Below are positions 32,158 to 34,422 of a DNA stretch of 34,422 bases, one piece after another; position 1 is the stretch's first letter, and the number at the start of each line of letters is the position of its first letter. The stretch spans positions 1 to 34,422 of the forward strand of contig JAHYYS010000023.1 in NCBI GenBank assembly GCA_019424865.1. The letters are read 5' to 3'. Under the pieces are notes generated by a model. It saw only the letters and a program-made list of their open reading frames with translations, was not told the origin of the DNA and searched no databases. The translations under genes were made by a program, and so were the position numbers. This DNA comes from a bacterium (GTDB lineage: Bacteria > Bacillota > Clostridia > Oscillospirales > Oscillospiraceae).

Positions 32158-33741
32158 TCAGCTCGTTTCAATGTTATAGAGCATGGCGGCCAGCTCGGCC
32201 CGGGAGAGCCGGGCTGCAGGGCGGAAGGTTCCGTCGTCAAAGCCGGAGAGAATGCCCGCCTGGTAAAGGCGCAGAATCGCCTGATAGGACCAGGGGGTCT
32301 CCTGGCGGCTGACATCGGGGAAGGGGCTGCGGGACGGAACAGAGACATTCAGGGAGAGGGCCTGGTCCAGCATGACGGCCATCTCCTGCCGGGAAACGGG
32401 GCTGTCCGGGGCATAGCGGTTGCCGCCCACACCGGACACCAGGCCGTGATACTGTGCGGTCCGGATGTAAGTGCGCGCCCAGTGTTGCCGGGTATCGGAA
32501 AAATCCTTCTGACTGGATGGGGCGGGAGACAGGTCAAAGAGACGGCACAGCACAACTGCCGCTTCCGCCCGGGTAAGGGAGCGGTCGGGGGCAAAGGCGG
32601 TGGACGAAACGCCCGCCATCAGTCCCCGCTCCGCGGCCGAGATAATCTGCTGCACCGCCCAGTGTCCCTGGGTATCCGCATAGGGCAGCCCGTTCAGCCA
32701 AAGGGAAAAATAATTCCAGGTGTCCGGGGTCTCCTGCCCCAGGCTCCAGCTGCCGGCTCCCAGCAGGTCGTATTGCTCCACCAGGGCCAGCTGTCTCTTT
32801 TTGGACTGCTCCGATTCATGCCAGATGGTATAGCTTCCGGCTGTGAGCGTAATGCCGTTGACCACCGGCTTTTTGTCCGAGGCGGTCACGGTGATGCGGG
32901 TATAGGCGGAGCCGGTGGCGCTGTCCTGGGTTGTCTTCCCCCCGTACTGGGCCGCCAGGCTCTGGATCTGGGTTTCGCTCAGGCCATGCCCCTTCATCAG
33001 GGTCCCCTGGTCGCTCCAGATCCGTCCAAAAAAGGGGAAGCCCAGCACCAGCTTTTCCGCCGGGGCATATTTCAGGGCGTATTGGATAGAGCGCTCCATA
33101 AAGCTCAGACTTGCCACCGGACCGGGTTCACCGCCCTGGTAGTGCTCGTCATAGCTCATAAGCATCAGATAATCCGCACTCTTGGCCAGGCGGGCATAGT
33201 CATAGGAGCCGTGCCAGCCGGTGGTCAGGCTGTACGGATTGGCAGCTACCGCCACTGCTACAACCTTGTCCTTGGGAAGCTTTCTGCGCAGCAGCTCCAC
33301 AAACCTGGAGTAGTCGTCCCGATGCAGGTGCGTCACGTTTTCAATGTCCACGTTGATGCCGTCCAGGTTGTACTGCTTCACCGCCTGGGCAATCTGGTCT
33401 GCCAGCTGCTCCCGGTTCTCCAGCGCTTTGATTCCCAGGGCCCGATCCCAGTGGTTGCTCAAAAAGGGAACCACCCGGATGCCCCGGGCATGCATCTGGG
33501 AGACAAATTCGGAAATGCCGGAGTCTGTAACATTCAACGTTCCATCTTCGTTCAAGTTAAAATAGTTGGGGGAAATTTCATCCAGAGCTCCTCTGGCCTG
33601 CTCTACCCTCTGGACATAGGCGGAGGGTGAACCGAAATATAAGTAGGTCATGTTGAACCTTCCCGCACTGGCCGAGACGGAAAACAGAGCCAGGGCGGCA
33701 AGGAAGCAGCATAAGGCTGCGGAGAGGCCTCGTCGTTTCAC
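32158..33741 (-). CDS. Secreted GH18 glycoside hydrolase with three SLH domains
   Basis: A 527-residue exported enzyme: signal peptide (about 1-26, KRRGLSAALCCFLAALALF), a glycoside hydrolase family 18 barrel (about 30-345) with the active-site motif DGINVDIE (acid Glu134), and three C-terminal SLH repeats (about 350-527; SQKDFSDTRQHWA and SPFPDVSRQETPW are visible). GH18 proteins of this layout resemble YaaH/SleL/YdhD spore-cortex enzymes, which cleave N-acetylglucosaminyl bonds; peptidoglycan is the likely target. GTG 33741 is chosen because AAGGAG lies 8 nt before it and it begins with the basic signal-peptide start. Divergent from sigK. Confidence 0.93.
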   Translation of the reverse strand: MKRRGLSAALCCFLAALALFSVSASAGRFNMTYLYFGSPSAYVQRVEQARGALDEISPNYFNLNEDGTLNVTDSGISEFVSQMHARGIRVVPFLSNHWDRALGIKALENREQLADQIAQAVKQYNLDGINVDIENVTHLHRDDYSRFVELLRRKLPKDKVVAVAVAANPYSLTTGWHGSYDYARLAKSADYLMLMSYDEHYQGGEPGPVASLSFMERSIQYALKYAPAEKLVLGFPFFGRIWSDQGTLMKGHGLSETQIQSLAAQYGGKTTQDSATGSAYTRITVTASDKKPVVNGITLTAGSYTIWHESEQSKKRQLALVEQYDLLGAGSWSLGQETPDTWNYFSLWLNGLPYADTQGHWAVQQIISAAERGLMAGVSSTAFAPDRSLTRAEAAVVLCRLFDLSPAPSSQKDFSDTRQHWARTYIRTAQYHGLVSGVGGNRYAPDSPVSRQEMAVMLDQALSLNVSVPSRSPFPDVSRQETPWSYQAILRLYQAGILSGFDDGTFRPAARLSRAELAAMLYNIETS

Positions 33742-33790
33742 AGCATTCACTCCTTGGTGGATTTTCAGCGGCGGGGATCTTCGCCCTTCC

Positions 33791-33818
33791 AGTATACCGA
33801 ACGGCGCATTTTCCGCAA
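33791..33818 (-). promoter_or_regulatory. Possible promoter of the GH18 gene
   Basis: TTGCGG (33818-33813), 16 nt, TATACT (33796-33791) on the minus strand, about 50 nt before the start codon; a weak match. Confidence 0.35.
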
Positions 33819-33942
33819 TGCAAAATGTTTTCCAGTACAGGAGATTGTTGCCCAGACCACAGCCGCCATAACACTCAATGGGGAAAAAGCGGGAATAGGG
33901 ACGGGCGTTCCTGGAATACGGTGTACCGGAGGTGTTGCGTCA

Positions 33943-34332
33943 ATGCTCTCGCCGGCAATCTGTCTGATTATGAATGGGCTGTTTTTTACACTGCGCCTGT
34001 CTGCTTCGGGCGGCTCCTTTCCCCGGCCGCTGAAGGCCGCGGAGGAGCGGGAATATCTGGAGCGCTGTGCCAACGGAGATTTGGAGGCCAGAAACATCCT
34101 GGTGGAACACAATCTGCGTCTGGTGGCGCACATTGTTAAAAAGTATTACGCCCAGTCCGGAGACCCTGACGATCTGATTTCCATTGGAACGATCGGTCTG
34201 ATTAAAGGGATTTCCACCTTTAAAGCGGACAAAAATGTGCGGCTGGCCACCTATGCCAGCCGCTGTATAGAAAATGCTACCCTATCGCAGCGGACCTTTT
34301 GGCCCTTCATGTGGCGGATCGCACCGACTTAA
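33943..34332 (+). CDS. sigK: Sporulation sigma factor SigK, N-terminal part, interrupted
   Basis: Late mother-cell sigma factor. Codons 1-111 match SigK: a hydrophobic pro-sequence (about 1-20, MLSPAICLIMNGLFFTLRL), FPRPLKAAEEREYLERCANG, then region 2 with ARNILVEHNLRLVAHIVKKY, DDLISIGTIGLIKGI and LATYASRCIEN. After Asn111 the match stops; the frame continues with 18 unrelated codons to TAA. SigK normally continues for another ~120 residues (regions 3-4). In Bacillus subtilis and Clostridioides difficile the skin element splits sigK at this same RCIEN position. GGAGGT lies 9 nt before the ATG. Full function would need excision of the intervening DNA. Confidence 0.9.
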   Translation: MLSPAICLIMNGLFFTLRLSASGGSFPRPLKAAEEREYLERCANGDLEARNILVEHNLRLVAHIVKKYYAQSGDPDDLISIGTIGLIKGISTFKADKNVRLATYASRCIENATLSQRTFWPFMWRIAPT

Positions 34333-34422
34333 GGGATAAATGGCGTGTGTTTTGCCAACCTACGGACCGCATGGTAGTCATGACACGCTATGCTCTCAAT
34401 GTGGTCAGTTACGCGCCCCTCT
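34279..34422. mobile_element. Presumed left edge of a skin-like intervening element (runs off the window)
   Basis: The sequence after codon 111-112 of sigK matches no sigma-factor region in any frame. Two frames stay open for a while: a plus frame from about 34278 to the edge, with no stop (it reads LLALHVADRTDLRDKW...), and a minus frame that ends at about 34331. Neither is recognisable in the ~140 nt available. No recombinase is visible because the window ends. The identity as a mobile element rests on the position of the break. Confidence 0.55.

Noticed and set aside
33754..33942. Extending sigK upstream to the first in-frame ATG at 33754
   Set aside because: The extra 63 codons have no homology, and the ATG at 33943 has a strong GGAGGT at correct distance and begins the normal pro-sequence.

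Overview
The window looks like a chromosomal stretch from a GC-rich, strictly anaerobic, endospore-forming Clostridia member. The gene set and codon use suggest the Oscillospiraceae (Flavonifractor/Pseudoflavonifractor type), but this assignment is inference. Sporulation is indicated by a sigK-type sigma factor, a YlbJ/SpoVV-like membrane protein, a SleB-type cortex hydrolase and a GH18 enzyme resembling spore cortex enzymes. Anaerobic life is indicated by a flavodiiron protein, rubredoxin, Rex and a Na+-pump decarboxylase beta subunit. No tRNA, rRNA, CRISPR array or transposase gene was seen.

Left end (1-5.0 kb, minus strand): an F-type ATP synthase operon in the order atpB-atpE-atpF-[atpH+atpA]-atpG-atpD. 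The delta and alpha subunits form one continuous 679-residue reading frame. Divergent from it (5.3-7.6 kb, plus) is a CitA/DcuS-type sensor kinase and its CitB/DcuR-type regulator, behind a near-consensus promoter. A minus-strand operon follows (7.7-11.3 kb): metallophosphoesterase, YgjP-like metallopeptidase, rarA and a TSUP transporter.

Middle (11.4-20 kb): a structured repeat element (copy A), a small orphan gene, ylbJ/spoVV, two small conserved genes, and a minus-strand pair encoding the beta subunit and a gamma-like small subunit of a Na+-translocating decarboxylase. That pair lies behind a ~280-nt leader that resembles a yybP-ykoY (Mn2+) riboswitch with a terminator. Next come an HD-domain protein, a DegV protein, trmD, and a flavodiiron-rubredoxin fusion followed by a free mini-rubredoxin.

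Right (20-34.4 kb): DUF951 and a radical SAM gene; a SleB-type hydrolase; rex coupled to an SLH protein; a Cys/Gly-rich 50-residue protein; then a long plus-strand run comEC-holA-toprim protein-CmpB-like membrane protein-small conserved protein-secreted nuclease lipoprotein. Repeat copy B and a GH18-SLH protein on the minus strand follow. The last gene is sigK. Its homology stops after about 111 codons, at the point where skin elements interrupt sigK in other spore formers, so the window probably ends just inside an unseen intervening element.

The observations most worth following are the interrupted sigK, the two-copy structured repeat with compensatory stem changes (plus a third solo hairpin), the delta-alpha ATP synthase fusion, and the riboswitch-like leader before the sodium-pump gene.
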